This document shows positions 1 to 8,011 of a DNA stretch of 64,000 nucleotides, one piece after another. The notes beneath the pieces are model-generated. The model was not told the origin of the DNA, did no database searches, and was given only the letters and a program-made list of their open reading frames with translations. The DNA comes from Acrocarpospora corrugata (GTDB lineage Bacteria; Actinomycetota; Actinomycetes; Streptosporangiales; Streptosporangiaceae), in NCBI RefSeq assembly GCF_009687845.1, contig NZ_BLAD01000047.1:62001-126000 (forward strand), read 5' to 3'. The position numbers and the translations under genes are program-made. Position 1 is the first letter of the stretch, and every line of letters begins with the position of its first letter.

Positions 1-50
1 ATAAATGAAGCTACCGCTTGGTATGGGCCGAAATTTCGGGTTATTGCTGG

Positions 51-1583
51 TTACAGGCGCAACAGGAGGAGGCTTTCGCCACGGAATATCGGGGTCACGT
101 CCTGGAGCTTCAACAGGAACTCGTTCTCGTTGGCGTGGCTGACGAGGATGTAGCGGATCCCGGCGGCGGCCAGCCGGGGGGCGGCCGGTCCCGGTTCTGC
201 GAGTAGCGCGCCCACCCGGCGGGCCAGCGGGTCCTCGGCGGTGACTGCGATCGTCCCGGACTCCCGCGATTCGATCATCAGCGTGTCGTTCCAGACCACC
301 CGGCGGGCGAAGAGTTTGGTCGCCGGGTCGAGGATGACCTGGCCGCCCGTCCACCGGAACACCCGATGCGCCCGCCAGGGCAGCGACACCAGCGCGCCCG
401 GGGCGGGATCCGCGTTGACGATCCGCTGCACCTGCCGCCATTCGGCCGGATAGTCGGCCGCCGTCAGCCTCCCGAAGGCCCCGATCGCCAGCGTCGGCAA
501 CACCAGCACGGGCACCACGACCGCGGCCAGGCCGAACCTGCCGCGCGCGAACGACGCGAGCCCGAGTGCCAGAACCAGGGCCAGCGGCGCCAGGTACACC
601 TGGCCGTCCCGGAGTGGCCCGAAGGCCGGCCACCAGCTGATCAGGGTTTTCAGCGCGTCCGGCAGGAAGGCGCCGAGGCAGGCGATCCCGAGCCCGAGCG
701 CGGCGGCGACGGCCAAGCCGCTCAGCGCCGGGTCGCGGCTGCGCCTGAGCAGCCGGGCGAAACCCCAGATGGCGATGGCCGAGACGAGGAGACGGATGGT
801 CGCCGACGCCCAGGAGCCCTGGCCCGGTACGCCCGCCTCGGCGTTCCAGATGCCGCCCAGCGAGAGCAGGCTGCCGACGGTGCCGAAGGGGCCGTCCGCG
901 CGGGCGGCGAAGGCGTCCACCCCGGCGGGATCAGTGGCCGCGCCCGAGCGCAGAGCGGGGATGAGCCATGGCAGGCTGAACACGGCGGCGACCGTGCTGG
1001 CGGTGGCAATCGCGCGCCATCGTTCGGGGTGCCGGGCGGTGACCGGTAGTACCGCGAGCAGGGTGACCAGCATGGCCTGGAAGCCGCCGACGGCTGCGGG
1101 GATCAGGGCGATCGCGAACCGGCGTACCCCGCTTTGGGCGGCGGCGCGGACGGCCCATGGCAGTCCGGCGTATCCCAGGAGGAGCGCCCACTGACCGAGT
1201 AGCAGGCGCTGGGCCAGGTACAGGTTCCAGGCGTAGAAGGCGGCGGCGACCAGGCGGGCGGCGGTCCGGTCGCGGGGCACCAGCGCCGCCGCTCCCGTCG
1301 CGGCCAGCAGGAAGATCCCGAGCAGGATGAGCTTCTGGACGAGCATGGCGGGGATCGGGTACGACAGGACGGCCACGACGAGGTCGCTGGGAACCGACCT
1401 GGGGAATCCCCCTAAGTCCCGAAATATGGGTGGATCGGGGACGAAGACCATGTCGTAGCGGAGGGTGAAGCCCGGCGCCAGGGCGGGACCGAGGGCGAGC
1501 ATGCCTAGCAGCACTCCGAGCAGGGCCGGCGAAAGCCGTACGAGGAGGGAGCGCTGCTTTCCGACGCTGATTTCCGGGATCAC
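51..1583 (-). CDS. Polytopic membrane protein, possibly GT-C glycosyltransferase-like
   Basis: A 510-residue protein made almost entirely of hydrophobic segments separated by short Arg-rich loops, with roughly ten or more membrane spans. The first hydrophobic stretch is at residues 15-40 and is followed by an extracytoplasmic loop containing an FVPDPP motif. The layout (long first loop, many spans, soluble C-terminal tail of about 120 residues) resembles actinobacterial GT-C-type membrane glycosyltransferases or their partners, but I see no clear catalytic Asp/Glu motif, so this is inference. It starts at GTG and has no strong ribosome site. It stands alone, with a tandem repeat upstream. Confidence 0.75.
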   Translation of the reverse strand: MIPEISVGKQRSLLVRLSPALLGVLLGMLALGPALAPGFTLRYDMVFVPDPPIFRDLGGFPRSVPSDLVVAVLSYPIPAMLVQKLILLGIFLLAATGAAALVPRDRTAARLVAAAFYAWNLYLAQRLLLGQWALLLGYAGLPWAVRAAAQSGVRRFAIALIPAAVGGFQAMLVTLLAVLPVTARHPERWRAIATASTVAAVFSLPWLIPALRSGAATDPAGVDAFAARADGPFGTVGSLLSLGGIWNAEAGVPGQGSWASATIRLLVSAIAIWGFARLLRRSRDPALSGLAVAAALGLGIACLGAFLPDALKTLISWWPAFGPLRDGQVYLAPLALVLALGLASFARGRFGLAAVVVPVLVLPTLAIGAFGRLTAADYPAEWRQVQRIVNADPAPGALVSLPWRAHRVFRWTGGQVILDPATKLFARRVVWNDTLMIESRESGTIAVTAEDPLARRVGALLAEPGPAAPRLAAAGIRYILVSHANENEFLLKLQDVTPIFRGESLLLLRL

Positions 1584-1617
1584 TGTCGCCGATGATATTG
1601 AGCTGTAACTCCGCGGC

Positions 1618-1729
1618 GCCGCCGTAACTGGGGTGCCGTATCGAGGCGTTCAGCCGTTCGAGAGCTGCTCGGTGCCGCCGTAACTGGGGTGCGGTACCGA
1701 GGTGTTCAGCCGTTCGAGAGCTGCGCGGT
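1618..1729. repeat. Two tandem copies of a 56-bp repeat
   Basis: Two head-to-tail copies (1618-1673 and 1674-1729) begin gccgccgtaactggggtgc and differ at only about four positions. They lie in the roughly 210-bp space upstream of the membrane protein gene, and I see no gene there. The function is unknown; a partial duplication of a regulatory segment is possible. Confidence 0.85.
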
Positions 1730-1792
1730 GCGCCGCAAATCGCAGGGGCGGCGTGGTGGGTTTTGGAGTTGACGGAATCGCCGTGAAAGGTG

Positions 1793-2245
1793 CTACGCGG
1801 CGCAGAACTCGTTGCCTTCCGGGTCCTGCATGATGCACCAGTGTCCGGCAGGTCCCTTGTTCACTTCGCGGACGCGGGTCGCGCCCAGGTCCTCCAGCCG
1901 CGCCACCAGCTTGTCGAGGCCACCAGGCTCACCGTGGACATCAATGTGCAGGCGGTTCTTGCCCGTCTTGCCCTCGGGGACATCCTGGAAGAGCAGTCGC
2001 CGACCGCGGCCGACGCCGCTGGTCTCGTCGAACGGATCCTCGGGATGGCGGATACCGGCGAAGCCGCGAAAGATCTTGTGCCCGTTGTGTTCGGCGATCG
2101 CTTCTTCGTTGATGTGACCGGCGGCCAGCAGTTGCTCGATGAGCGCGCTGGGATCTTCCACCTCATAGCCCAGTGCCGCGGCCCAGAAGTCCGCGAGTGC
2201 GGGCGCATTCGTGCTGTCAACGACGAGCTTCCAGTTCAATGCCAT
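1793..2245 (-). CDS. VOC family (glyoxalase/bleomycin resistance-like) protein
   Basis: A 150-residue protein with the VOC pattern: N-terminal beta strand (KLVVDSTNAPALADFWAAAL), a conserved LHIDVH strand near residue 99, and a C-terminal DPEGNEFC motif, which is where a metal-ligand Glu usually sits. A longer frame continues upstream, but the ATG at 2245 matches family N-termini and sits 7 bases after a good -10 hexamer, so the message is probably leaderless. VOC proteins of this small actinobacterial type have no single known substrate. It is divergent from the ArsR operon. Confidence 0.85.
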   Translation of the reverse strand: MALNWKLVVDSTNAPALADFWAAALGYEVEDPSALIEQLLAAGHINEEAIAEHNGHKIFRGFAGIRHPEDPFDETSGVGRGRRLLFQDVPEGKTGKNRLHIDVHGEPGGLDKLVARLEDLGATRVREVNKGPAGHWCIMQDPEGNEFCAA

Positions 2246-2282
2246 GTAACCAGTTATATTAGTTACACGACCTCTGTCGCAA
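2245..2282 (-). promoter_or_regulatory. Leaderless promoter with overlapping operator-like palindrome
   Basis: On the minus strand TTGCGA (2282-2277) and TATAAC (2258-2253) are 18 bases apart, and the ATG follows 7 bases after the -10. A 23-bp imperfect dyad with tgtaac/gttaca ends (2245-2267) covers the -10 and the start codon, as a repressor site would. The binding protein is not evident; it could be a MarR/TetR-type factor elsewhere. Confidence 0.55.
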
Positions 2283-2400
2283 CCCAACGGCTCACTCCGC
2301 ACGCCTGAATCGCCGCGAAACCGGGCGGATCCGACGACCCGCCTAAACAGGCTGCGCGGCGTCACCCCTGGCGAGGGCCGGGAGTCGAGCCTGAACACCC

Positions 2401-2431
2401 TTGCCAACACATAACAGTTTCGGGCTATCAT
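2401..2431 (+). promoter_or_regulatory. Probable leaderless promoter of the ArsR operon
   Basis: TTGCCA (2401-2406) and TATCAT (2426-2431) lie upstream of the ArsR gene with a long 19-base spacer. The ATG at 2438 lies 6 bases after the -10, where transcription would start, and no ribosome site precedes it. No clean palindrome is visible here. Confidence 0.4.
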
Positions 2432-2437
2432 CGCCAC

Positions 2438-2848
2438 ATGGCGATTAATAGTGACGCTGGTCCCTGTGTCAACGCAGAGATCGCCGCCGGCATCCCCCCG
2501 GCGGCGGCGCTGTTCCACTCGCTGGCCGATGAAACCCGGCTGAAGATCGTGCAGCGCCTGGCCCGGGGCGAGGCGCGAGTGGTGGACCTGACCGACCAGC
2601 TCGGCCTGGCCCAATCCACAGTCTCCAGGCACTTGGCATGCCTGCGTGACTGCGGGCTGGTCGACTACCGCGCCGAGGGCCGCCAGTCGTTCTACGCGCT
2701 GACCCGCCCCGAACTGCTGGACCTACTGGGCGCGGCCGAGCAACTACTGGCCGCCACCGGTCACACCGTCACGCTCTGCCCCGCCTCCGACCCCGCCCGC
2801 CTCGACCGCCACGCCACCGCGCCGATGGAGGGAGAGCCCGTCGCATGA
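2438..2848 (+). CDS. ArsR/SmtB family metal-responsive repressor
   Basis: A 136-residue winged-helix protein. The helix-turn-helix runs from about residue 25 to 90, with the typical LADETRLKIVQRL and STVSRHLACLRDCGLV segments. Cys residues near the N-terminus (Cys10), in and beside the recognition helix (HLACLRDC) and in the C-terminal part (LCPAS) could form a soft-metal site of the CmtR/CadC kind. The end overlaps the CDF transporter start by 4 bases, so it is translationally coupled and probably represses its own operon until metal binds. The metal (Cd, Zn, Pb or Co) cannot be told from sequence. Confidence 0.9.
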   Translation: MAINSDAGPCVNAEIAAGIPPAAALFHSLADETRLKIVQRLARGEARVVDLTDQLGLAQSTVSRHLACLRDCGLVDYRAEGRQSFYALTRPELLDLLGAAEQLLAATGHTVTLCPASDPARLDRHATAPMEGEPVA

Positions 2849-3642
2849 ACGCGCTGAACCTGCCCGGCCTCGGGTCCGCGTCGGCCCGGCGTGCCGTCCT
2901 GCGCCGCCGTGTCCGGCTGCTGGTGGCTGCGACCATCACCTATAACGTGATCGAAGCCGCCGTGTCCATCACGGCGGGAACCATCGCCTCCTCGGCCGCC
3001 TTGATCGGCTTCGGCCTGGACTCCGTCGTCGAGGTCGCCTCGGCTGCCGCGGTCGCCTGGCAGTTCTCGGTCACCGACCACGAGAAGCGCGAGAAGACCG
3101 CGCTGCGCGTCATCGCGATCTCGTTCTTCGCACTGGCCGCGTACGTCACCGTCGATGCCGCGCGCGCCTTGGCCGGTATCGGTGCGGCCGAACACTCCAC
3201 CCCTGGCTTGGTCCTGGCCGCCCTGTCACTGCTCGTCATGCCGTTCCTGTCGGCCGCTCAGCGCCGCGCCGGCCGCGAACTCGGCTCCGCCTCCGCGGTG
3301 GCCGACTCCAAGCAGACGCTGCTGTGCACCTACCTGTCGGCGGTCCTTCTCGTGGGCCTGACGCTCAACAGCTTGTTCGGCTGGTCGTGGGCCGATCCGA
3401 TCGCCGCCCTGGTCATCGCGGCCGTCGCGGTCAAGGAAGGCCGCGAGGCCTGGCGCGGCGACACCTGCTGCACCATCCCCAGCCCCACCGTCACCCGCGT
3501 CGACGAGTTGGGCGCCTCGACCGGGTGCGCGAACGACTACCGCACCGCCTTCGCAGATCCCACAGCACGCATGGGGACACTGCGCGCCTCGACCGGGTGC
3601 GCGGACGACTGCTGCACCGCAGAGAAGGAGAACGCCCGATGA
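2845..3642 (+). CDS. Cation diffusion facilitator (CDF) family metal transporter
   Basis: A 265-residue membrane protein with about six spans. The CDF metal site is seen as FGLDSVVE in span 2 (near residue 55) and the paired ADSKQT/WADP segments in spans 5 and 6, so it should export a divalent metal by proton antiport. It lacks the usual cytoplasmic C-terminal CDF domain. Instead it ends in about 60 polar residues with a DTCC motif and two copies of an ASTGCA-type repeat. It sits between the ArsR gene and the DUF3703 gene with 4-base overlaps at both ends, forming one metal-response operon. Confidence 0.88.
   Translation: MNALNLPGLGSASARRAVLRRRVRLLVAATITYNVIEAAVSITAGTIASSAALIGFGLDSVVEVASAAAVAWQFSVTDHEKREKTALRVIAISFFALAAYVTVDAARALAGIGAAEHSTPGLVLAALSLLVMPFLSAAQRRAGRELGSASAVADSKQTLLCTYLSAVLLVGLTLNSLFGWSWADPIAALVIAAVAVKEGREAWRGDTCCTIPSPTVTRVDELGASTGCANDYRTAFADPTARMGTLRASTGCADDCCTAEKENAR
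3512..3620 (+). repeat. In-frame 24-codon duplication in the CDF C-terminus
   Basis: Two 37-bp near-identical segments (3512-3548 and 3584-3620) lie exactly 72 bases apart and in frame. They encode ASTGCANDYRTA and ASTGCADDCCTA, so the transporter tail gained a second Cys-containing unit. The second copy has extra Cys residues (DDCC), suggesting metal binding, which is inference. Confidence 0.85.
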
Positions 3643-3989
3643 TCGGCCGTCCGATGCCCGCCGCCGTGCGGGCCACCTACCACGCCGAGATGACCGCCGC
3701 CCGAGCCACCTCTGATGCCGCGGCGCGCTGGCGGCATCTGGAGCGAGCACACATCATCTCCCAGCCCTGGCCCTGGCCCCACACCCGCAACCACCTCGCC
3801 ATGTTCGCCCTGGCCATCGCCCAGCGCGACCGCCGTGAAGCCTTCGGCCAGGTGGTGCGCATCATCGTGGCCGCGCCTGGCTCAGCGCTGGGCCGCTACC
3901 CCGAAGGCAACACCGGCCGCGCCCGCGTCGGCCTCACCCAGCCCATGCCCCTGCCCCCCGACCTGGCCGAGCTCCTGACAGCGAGGTGA
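3639..3989 (+). CDS. DUF3703 family protein
   Basis: A 116-residue protein with a helical core and conserved W/P/H-rich centre (ERAHIISQPWPWPHTRNH near residue 40) and an LGRYPEGNTGRA segment near residue 85. This matches the DUF3703 family, usually found beside metal efflux genes; its biochemical role is unknown. The ATG overlaps the stop of the CDF gene (ATGA), so it is the third gene of the ArsR-CDF operon. His and Cys-poor ends argue for a structural or accessory role rather than metal storage. Confidence 0.85.
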   Translation: MIGRPMPAAVRATYHAEMTAARATSDAAARWRHLERAHIISQPWPWPHTRNHLAMFALAIAQRDRREAFGQVVRIIVAAPGSALGRYPEGNTGRARVGLTQPMPLPPDLAELLTAR

Positions 3990-4054
3990 TCTCCCCAGGG
4001 CACTCACTAGCCCACCGACGCCCCGGATGAGCCCGCGCGGGCTGACGTTGGAAG

Positions 4055-4306
4055 ATGTCGCGGCTCTGGCCCACCCACGATGCGGGAGGCGCGACATGCG
4101 ACAGCGAGCGGTGGCGGTTGCAGGGCGTGATAGAGCGGATGGACGCGAGGATCGCCGACCGGATCCGGGCCCGGCACACCGCGGCGCGCACGCTGGAAGC
4201 CTGCCGGGCCGGTCACTGCGGGCTCGCGCCGACAGCGCAGACCAGTCGCCTGGTAGCTTTCGGGCAAACAAGCCCGGTCCCGTACGAAGGGGGTGTCGAG
4301 GCGTGA
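4055..4306 (+). CDS. Small hypothetical protein, uncertain
   Basis: An 83-residue frame starting at ATG. Its middle part (WRLQGVIERMDARIADRIR and TAARTLEACRAGHCG) looks like a genuine amphipathic helical protein, and its stop overlaps the GTG start of the following methyltransferase, as in a coupled pair. There is no recognised domain and only a weak ribosome site, so it may be a gene remnant. If it is not coding, the 313 bases between DUF3703 and the methyltransferase hold nothing else I can name. Confidence 0.35.
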   Translation: MSRLWPTHDAGGATCDSERWRLQGVIERMDARIADRIRARHTAARTLEACRAGHCGLAPTAQTSRLVAFGQTSPVPYEGGVEA

Positions 4307-5370
4307 CTACCGGCGAAGCCGATCACCACGGCCAGCCATCCGAATGGGGAGCGGCGTGGGAGGTGCTGGGACCCGTAACGGACCTGGTCACGCCAATGGC
4401 AGTGCGGGTCGCGGCCACGCTGAGGCTGACCGACCTGATGGCCGGCGACGCGGTCCCCGTCGAGGAACTCGCCCGCCGCTCTGACACCAACGCGGACGCC
4501 CTGGGCCGGCTGCTGCGTCACTTGACCTGCCGAGGTGTCTTCGTCGAACGGGAACCGGGCAGTTTCGCCGTCAACGAGCCTGCCGCGCTGCTGGCGTCCG
4601 ACCACCCCGCCGGGATGCGAGCATGGCTCGACTTGGGTGGCTTCGGCGGGCAGATGGACCTGGCGTTCACCGGCCTGCTGCACACAGTCCGCACCGGGCA
4701 ACCAGCGTGGGAGACGGTCTTCGGCGCCCCCTTCTGGCACCATCTCGCCACGAACCCGCAGATGAGCGCGTCATTCGACGCGTCAATGGCCGCCGGGACG
4801 GAGTACGTCATCGACGCGGCCACCGGATTCGACTGGTCCGGGACACGGCACGTGGTCGACGTCGGCGGCGGCACCGGCGCCCTGCTCGCCGAAATCCTGC
4901 GCGCCAACCCGGACATCCGCGCCACGCTCGTAGATCTCCCGGACACAGTGGCCCGAGGCCGGCAGTACCTGACCGAGCGCGGCCTGAACACACGGTGCGA
5001 GTTCGCCGCCCAAAGTTTCTTCGACCCGCTGCCCGCCGGAGCCGACGCGTACGTGCTCAGCGGTGTGATCCACGACTGGGGCGACGACGACGCCGTACTG
5101 ATCCTGCGCCGGTGCGCCGACGCGGCCGGACCGCACAGCCGCGTCGTCGTGATCGAGTCACTCGGCAGCGCCGGTGACCACCCGGCCATGTTCGCCGAAA
5201 TGAACCTGCGCATGCTCGTACTCAGCGGCGGCCGCGAACGCACCATCGAGGACTACACCGCCATTGCCGCCGAAGCCGGACTCGACTTCGCCAACGTTCA
5301 CACCACCCCACTCGGACAGGCCATCTTCGACTGCGGCCAACGACCTGAACGGGCAAGCCGTGATCGATAG
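4303..5370 (+). CDS. SAM-dependent O-methyltransferase (AcmB/plant COMT-like)
   Basis: A 355-residue two-domain enzyme. The N-terminal winged-helix dimerisation domain (about 15-110) has the family pattern of a polyketide or phenol O-methyltransferase. The C-terminal Rossmann domain carries the SAM loop VVDVGGGTGALL (near residue 187) and the IHDWGDDDA motif, whose His is the usual catalytic base. The GTG at 4303 has a GAAGGGGG ribosome site and is preferred over the upstream open frame, which has no family similarity. The acceptor is probably a phenolic natural product; no biosynthetic cluster is adjacent. Confidence 0.9.
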   Translation: MTTGEADHHGQPSEWGAAWEVLGPVTDLVTPMAVRVAATLRLTDLMAGDAVPVEELARRSDTNADALGRLLRHLTCRGVFVEREPGSFAVNEPAALLASDHPAGMRAWLDLGGFGGQMDLAFTGLLHTVRTGQPAWETVFGAPFWHHLATNPQMSASFDASMAAGTEYVIDAATGFDWSGTRHVVDVGGGTGALLAEILRANPDIRATLVDLPDTVARGRQYLTERGLNTRCEFAAQSFFDPLPAGADAYVLSGVIHDWGDDDAVLILRRCADAAGPHSRVVVIESLGSAGDHPAMFAEMNLRMLVLSGGRERTIEDYTAIAAEAGLDFANVHTTPLGQAIFDCGQRPERASRDR

Positions 5371-5557
5371 CCGACTCCTGGATCACTACGCCCGCCGCGA
5401 GCTGGTCTCACAAGTCGCGCCGTGAGTCTGGGCTTTTGTCGTGTCCAGAGAAGGCGCGACAGCCCAAGGGATGAGCAGGCCCGCGCCTACGCGTTGACCG
5501 ACGAGGAATGGGGAGTCTTCCGGGAGCGGTTGCGGCGGCAGGTCATCGCACACGCGA

Positions 5558-6349
5558 TCAATCGGCGGGCATTTCAGCCGCCACCAAGAACAACAAGGCC
5601 GAGGCCAGGAACGGGCGAGAGCCGAGGTCCTCGATCCACCCCGCGGCGTTGGGATCGAGATAGCCGGCATCGATGGCCCGAGCCACATTGCGTCGCAGCC
5701 CAAACACCTGATCGGCCACGGTGAAGTCGCGAAACACCGGTGCCACCGTCACCACGGACCGCACCACGAGACCCGCCTCCATACACAGCCGGGCGAGGCT
5801 GCGGCCGATGGTCGCGTTACGGATCACCTCCTCGACCAAGAACCGGCACAGCCCTCGGCTCATGGCCAGCTGCGGGGAGTCGATCAGCAGTCCCTCCCAG
5901 TCGGGTTCGGCCATGACAATCCGCCCTCCCGGGCGAGCCGCCCGGCGAAACTCCGCCAGCACCTTTGCCGGATCCGCCACATGCTGAAGCACACGGTCGG
6001 TGCGAGCTCGATCGACACTGCCGTCCTCCAACGGCAGCGCATGCACATCGCCAGGGCGAACCTCAATCAACGGCTGTCCAGTCAGGCGAGCACGAGCCTG
6101 CGCGATCATCACCGGATCCCGGTCAACGCCGATGACCCGGCCGGCCGGTCCGACGGCCGCCGCCATCGCCGCCAGATCAGTTCCTGGCCCGCACCCGATG
6201 TCGAGCACGGTCTGCCCAGGCTGGAGATCAAGCAGTTCCAGCACCTGCTGCTTATAGACCCGGCCCGATGCGCTCGCGGCCACCTGGTCGAGATAGGCGA
6301 TCGGGTCAGGACGAGACAAAGAGCCGCTGTCGATCATGCTCACAGCCAA
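5558..6349 (-). CDS. Class I SAM-dependent methyltransferase
   Basis: A 263-residue methyltransferase with the motif I loop VLDIGCGPGTDL near residue 48, the acidic strand end IGVDRD, and RTDRVLQHVADPAKVL as motif II/III (methyltransf_11/25 type). The start may be the ATG at 6349 or, four codons on, at 6337. It is last in a minus-strand unit after the F420-type nitroreductase and an 86-residue protein, all overlapping or nearly so, so it is probably co-transcribed. The acceptor substrate is unknown. Confidence 0.88.
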   Translation of the reverse strand: MAVSMIDSGSLSRPDPIAYLDQVAASASGRVYKQQVLELLDLQPGQTVLDIGCGPGTDLAAMAAAVGPAGRVIGVDRDPVMIAQARARLTGQPLIEVRPGDVHALPLEDGSVDRARTDRVLQHVADPAKVLAEFRRAARPGGRIVMAEPDWEGLLIDSPQLAMSRGLCRFLVEEVIRNATIGRSLARLCMEAGLVVRSVVTVAPVFRDFTVADQVFGLRRNVARAIDAGYLDPNAAGWIEDLGSRPFLASALLFLVAAEMPAD

Positions 6350-6600
6350 CCAAACGCAGATGCAGTTCCCGAGGAAGAGGTGTCGAGATCTCGTGCACCT
6401 GGCGCTCGGGCTTCACTATCCAGATCTCCCCCAAGGCCCAGCGCCAGGTGCAGTTCCTCTTTCGCCTGATCCAGCGCGGCGGCCGGTTTGCGGAACTCCG
6501 CCGGGCGGGACGTCCACTCGTGCCGGGGTCGGCGGACCAGCGCGACCCGGGCACGAAACGACCGCAGCCGCTCCATGATCGGCGGGCGCGGATGCGTCAC
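6340..6600 (-). CDS. Small hypothetical protein coupled to nitroreductase
   Basis: An 86-residue Arg/Glu-rich protein with no recognised domain. The GTG start overlaps the TGA of the nitroreductase gene (GTGA) and the end overlaps the start of the methyltransferase by about 10 bases. This spacing is typical of translational coupling and is the main reason to believe it. The N-terminal half is basic and helical (MERLRSFRARVALVRRPR) and the C-terminus is Gly/Ser-rich. It could be an uncharacterised partner or a pseudogene of one. Confidence 0.45.
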   Translation of the reverse strand: MTHPRPPIMERLRSFRARVALVRRPRHEWTSRPAEFRKPAAALDQAKEELHLALGLGGDLDSEARAPGARDLDTSSSGTASAFGWL

Positions 6601-7043
6601 CGTGGGGTGAGGCGGATCACCGGGTATATCCGGTCGGATTTGCGCTGGTACTTCTCATAGCGGGGCTGGGCGGCCGTGATGGACTTCCAGGCTCGCTCAC
6701 GCTCGGCCCCGTCGAGCACGTACGGCGTCACCGGGACGGCAGCCCGGCCGGGCAGTTCGATCGACGCCCGGTCGGGATGCGTCACCAGGTTGACGTGCCA
6801 GTCCGGGTGCCGGCTCCCGCCGCCCGACGCGACGATCAGCCAGGCGTCCTCGTCGTCGGCGAACCACGCCAGCGGCGTCTCCCGCGGCTGCCCGCTTCGG
6901 CGACCCACCGTGTTCAGGATCAGGACGTCCATGCCCATGAACTCACCGCGCCCTCCTCGGATCTTGCGGTTCATCCGGGCGTTCATCTTCCGCTGAATCC
7001 AGCGCGACAGCGCCCCGGGCGTACCCTGCTGGTCCTGTGCCAC
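6597..7043 (-). CDS. F420H2-dependent nitroreductase/DDN family protein
   Basis: A 148-residue protein of the deazaflavin-dependent nitroreductase family. Family marks are NRKIRGGRGEF, ILNTVGRRSGQPRETPL and WLIVASGGGSRHPDWHVNL, the last forming the F420 phosphate/deazaflavin pocket. The size matches the family (about 140-150). These enzymes use F420H2 to reduce quinones or nitro compounds at the membrane. The first of three overlapping minus-strand genes, it suggests a redox or detoxification unit in an F420-making actinomycete. Confidence 0.9.
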   Translation of the reverse strand: MAQDQQGTPGALSRWIQRKMNARMNRKIRGGRGEFMGMDVLILNTVGRRSGQPRETPLAWFADDEDAWLIVASGGGSRHPDWHVNLVTHPDRASIELPGRAAVPVTPYVLDGAERERAWKSITAAQPRYEKYQRKSDRIYPVIRLTPR

Positions 7044-7136
7044 TGGCTACCTCCAGTCAGTCGGCTTGATGTCCATGCCGGTCACACTAGGTACGGCTCG
7101 TTCAAGCCGCTTCTCGATTCCTGATGGGATGACCAC

Positions 7137-7427
7137 TCAGCGTTCGTCGATGATCTGGCCGTTCTGGGCCGTGGCGTCCTTGGTGAGCGCCATGGTCAGC
7201 GGAGCCTCGGGGAAGATGGGGATGGCCGCGAGCGCGGCGCCCAGCTGGTCGGCGGTCTCCCAGCGCCAGACGTCGCTGTAGGTGCCGTCATCGAGCTGGA
7301 CGAGCAGGGCCACCGTGAGCCCCGGGTGCGTCTTCCTGACGGTGGCGATCAGCGAGCTGCGGCGGGCCAGGAATTCCTCACGGTCGGCCTCGGCGACGGA
7401 GTAGCGGTGCGAGCGAACGGCGGGCAT
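7137..7427 (-). CDS. Small dimeric alpha/beta-barrel (ABM-like) protein
   Basis: A 96-residue protein starting at the ATG after GAGGAGACGTCCC. The pattern RSHRYSVAEADREEFLARR...THPGLTVALLVQLDDGTYSDVWRWE fits a ferredoxin-like, antibiotic-biosynthesis-monooxygenase-type fold. Such proteins act as small oxygenases or degrade or bind quinones. It lies 29 bases downstream of the AhpD-like gene on the same strand, so they are probably co-expressed in peroxide or quinone stress. No catalytic residue can be named. Confidence 0.75.
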   Translation of the reverse strand: MPAVRSHRYSVAEADREEFLARRSSLIATVRKTHPGLTVALLVQLDDGTYSDVWRWETADQLGAALAAIPIFPEAPLTMALTKDATAQNGQIIDER

Positions 7428-7456
7428 GGGACGTCTCCTCGTTGTGGGGTGGGGGC

Positions 7457-7909
7457 TTACCAGCTGCCTGCGATCTGGCGGATGGGGGCGTTGAGGCGGT
7501 TGAAGAGGTTCGTCACGGCGATCATGAGGATGATCGCGGCGAGCTGCTTCTCGTCGAAGTGATCCGCGGCGTTGTCCCAGACCTCGTCGGGCACCGCGTC
7601 GGAGCGGTCGGCCAGCTGGGTGGCGGCCTCGGCCAGCTCCAGCGCGGAACGCTCGGCGTCGGTGTAGTACGGCGTCTCGCGCCACGCGCTCACCAGCCCG
7701 ATCCGTTCGTCGCTCGAACCGCGCTTCCTCAAGGTCTTCAGGCCGCCGTCGACACAGAAGCTGCACCCGTTGATCTGGCTCACCCGCAGGTGAACCAGGT
7801 CCAGCAGCTCCTCATCGACGCCGGTGCTCTGGGCCGCCTTGATCAGCTCCTGGATGGGCCGCATCGCGCTGGGGATGATCGTCGCGCAGTTCTTCATCCG
7901 AGCCTGCAT
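7457..7909 (-). CDS. AhpD/carboxymuconolactone decarboxylase family protein
   Basis: A 150-residue protein with the AhpD-type redox centre NGCSFCVDGG (Cys-x-x-Cys with a nearby His-poor loop) near residue 48, and the helical core typical of CMD-family peroxidase-like proteins. It probably reduces peroxides or acts as a thiol-disulfide partner. The ATG at 7909 is preceded by an overlong open frame that is not similar to the family. It is divergent from the broken SARP gene and followed by the ABM-like gene. Confidence 0.9.
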   Translation of the reverse strand: MQARMKNCATIIPSAMRPIQELIKAAQSTGVDEELLDLVHLRVSQINGCSFCVDGGLKTLRKRGSSDERIGLVSAWRETPYYTDAERSALELAEAATQLADRSDAVPDEVWDNAADHFDEKQLAAIILMIAVTNLFNRLNAPIRQIAGSW

Positions 7910-8011
7910 GGTGGTTTCCTGTCTCTTTGGTGTTGCTGACAGAAATGAGGATGTACGCCCGTATTGATAGATTCGCGATGCGTGCACGATGCGACGGCGA
8001 TGGGGGGAAAG

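Noticed and set aside
4030-4046. Palindrome agcccgcgcgggct as a terminator of the metal operon
   Set aside because: It has no loop to spare and no T-run; a plain GC palindrome is common in such DNA.
5422-5724. Possible transposase-like remnant (YALTDEEWGVFRERL)
   Set aside because: The first part slightly recalls an IS5-type start, but there are no terminal repeats, no DDE residues, and the frame soon turns into antisense of the methyltransferase.
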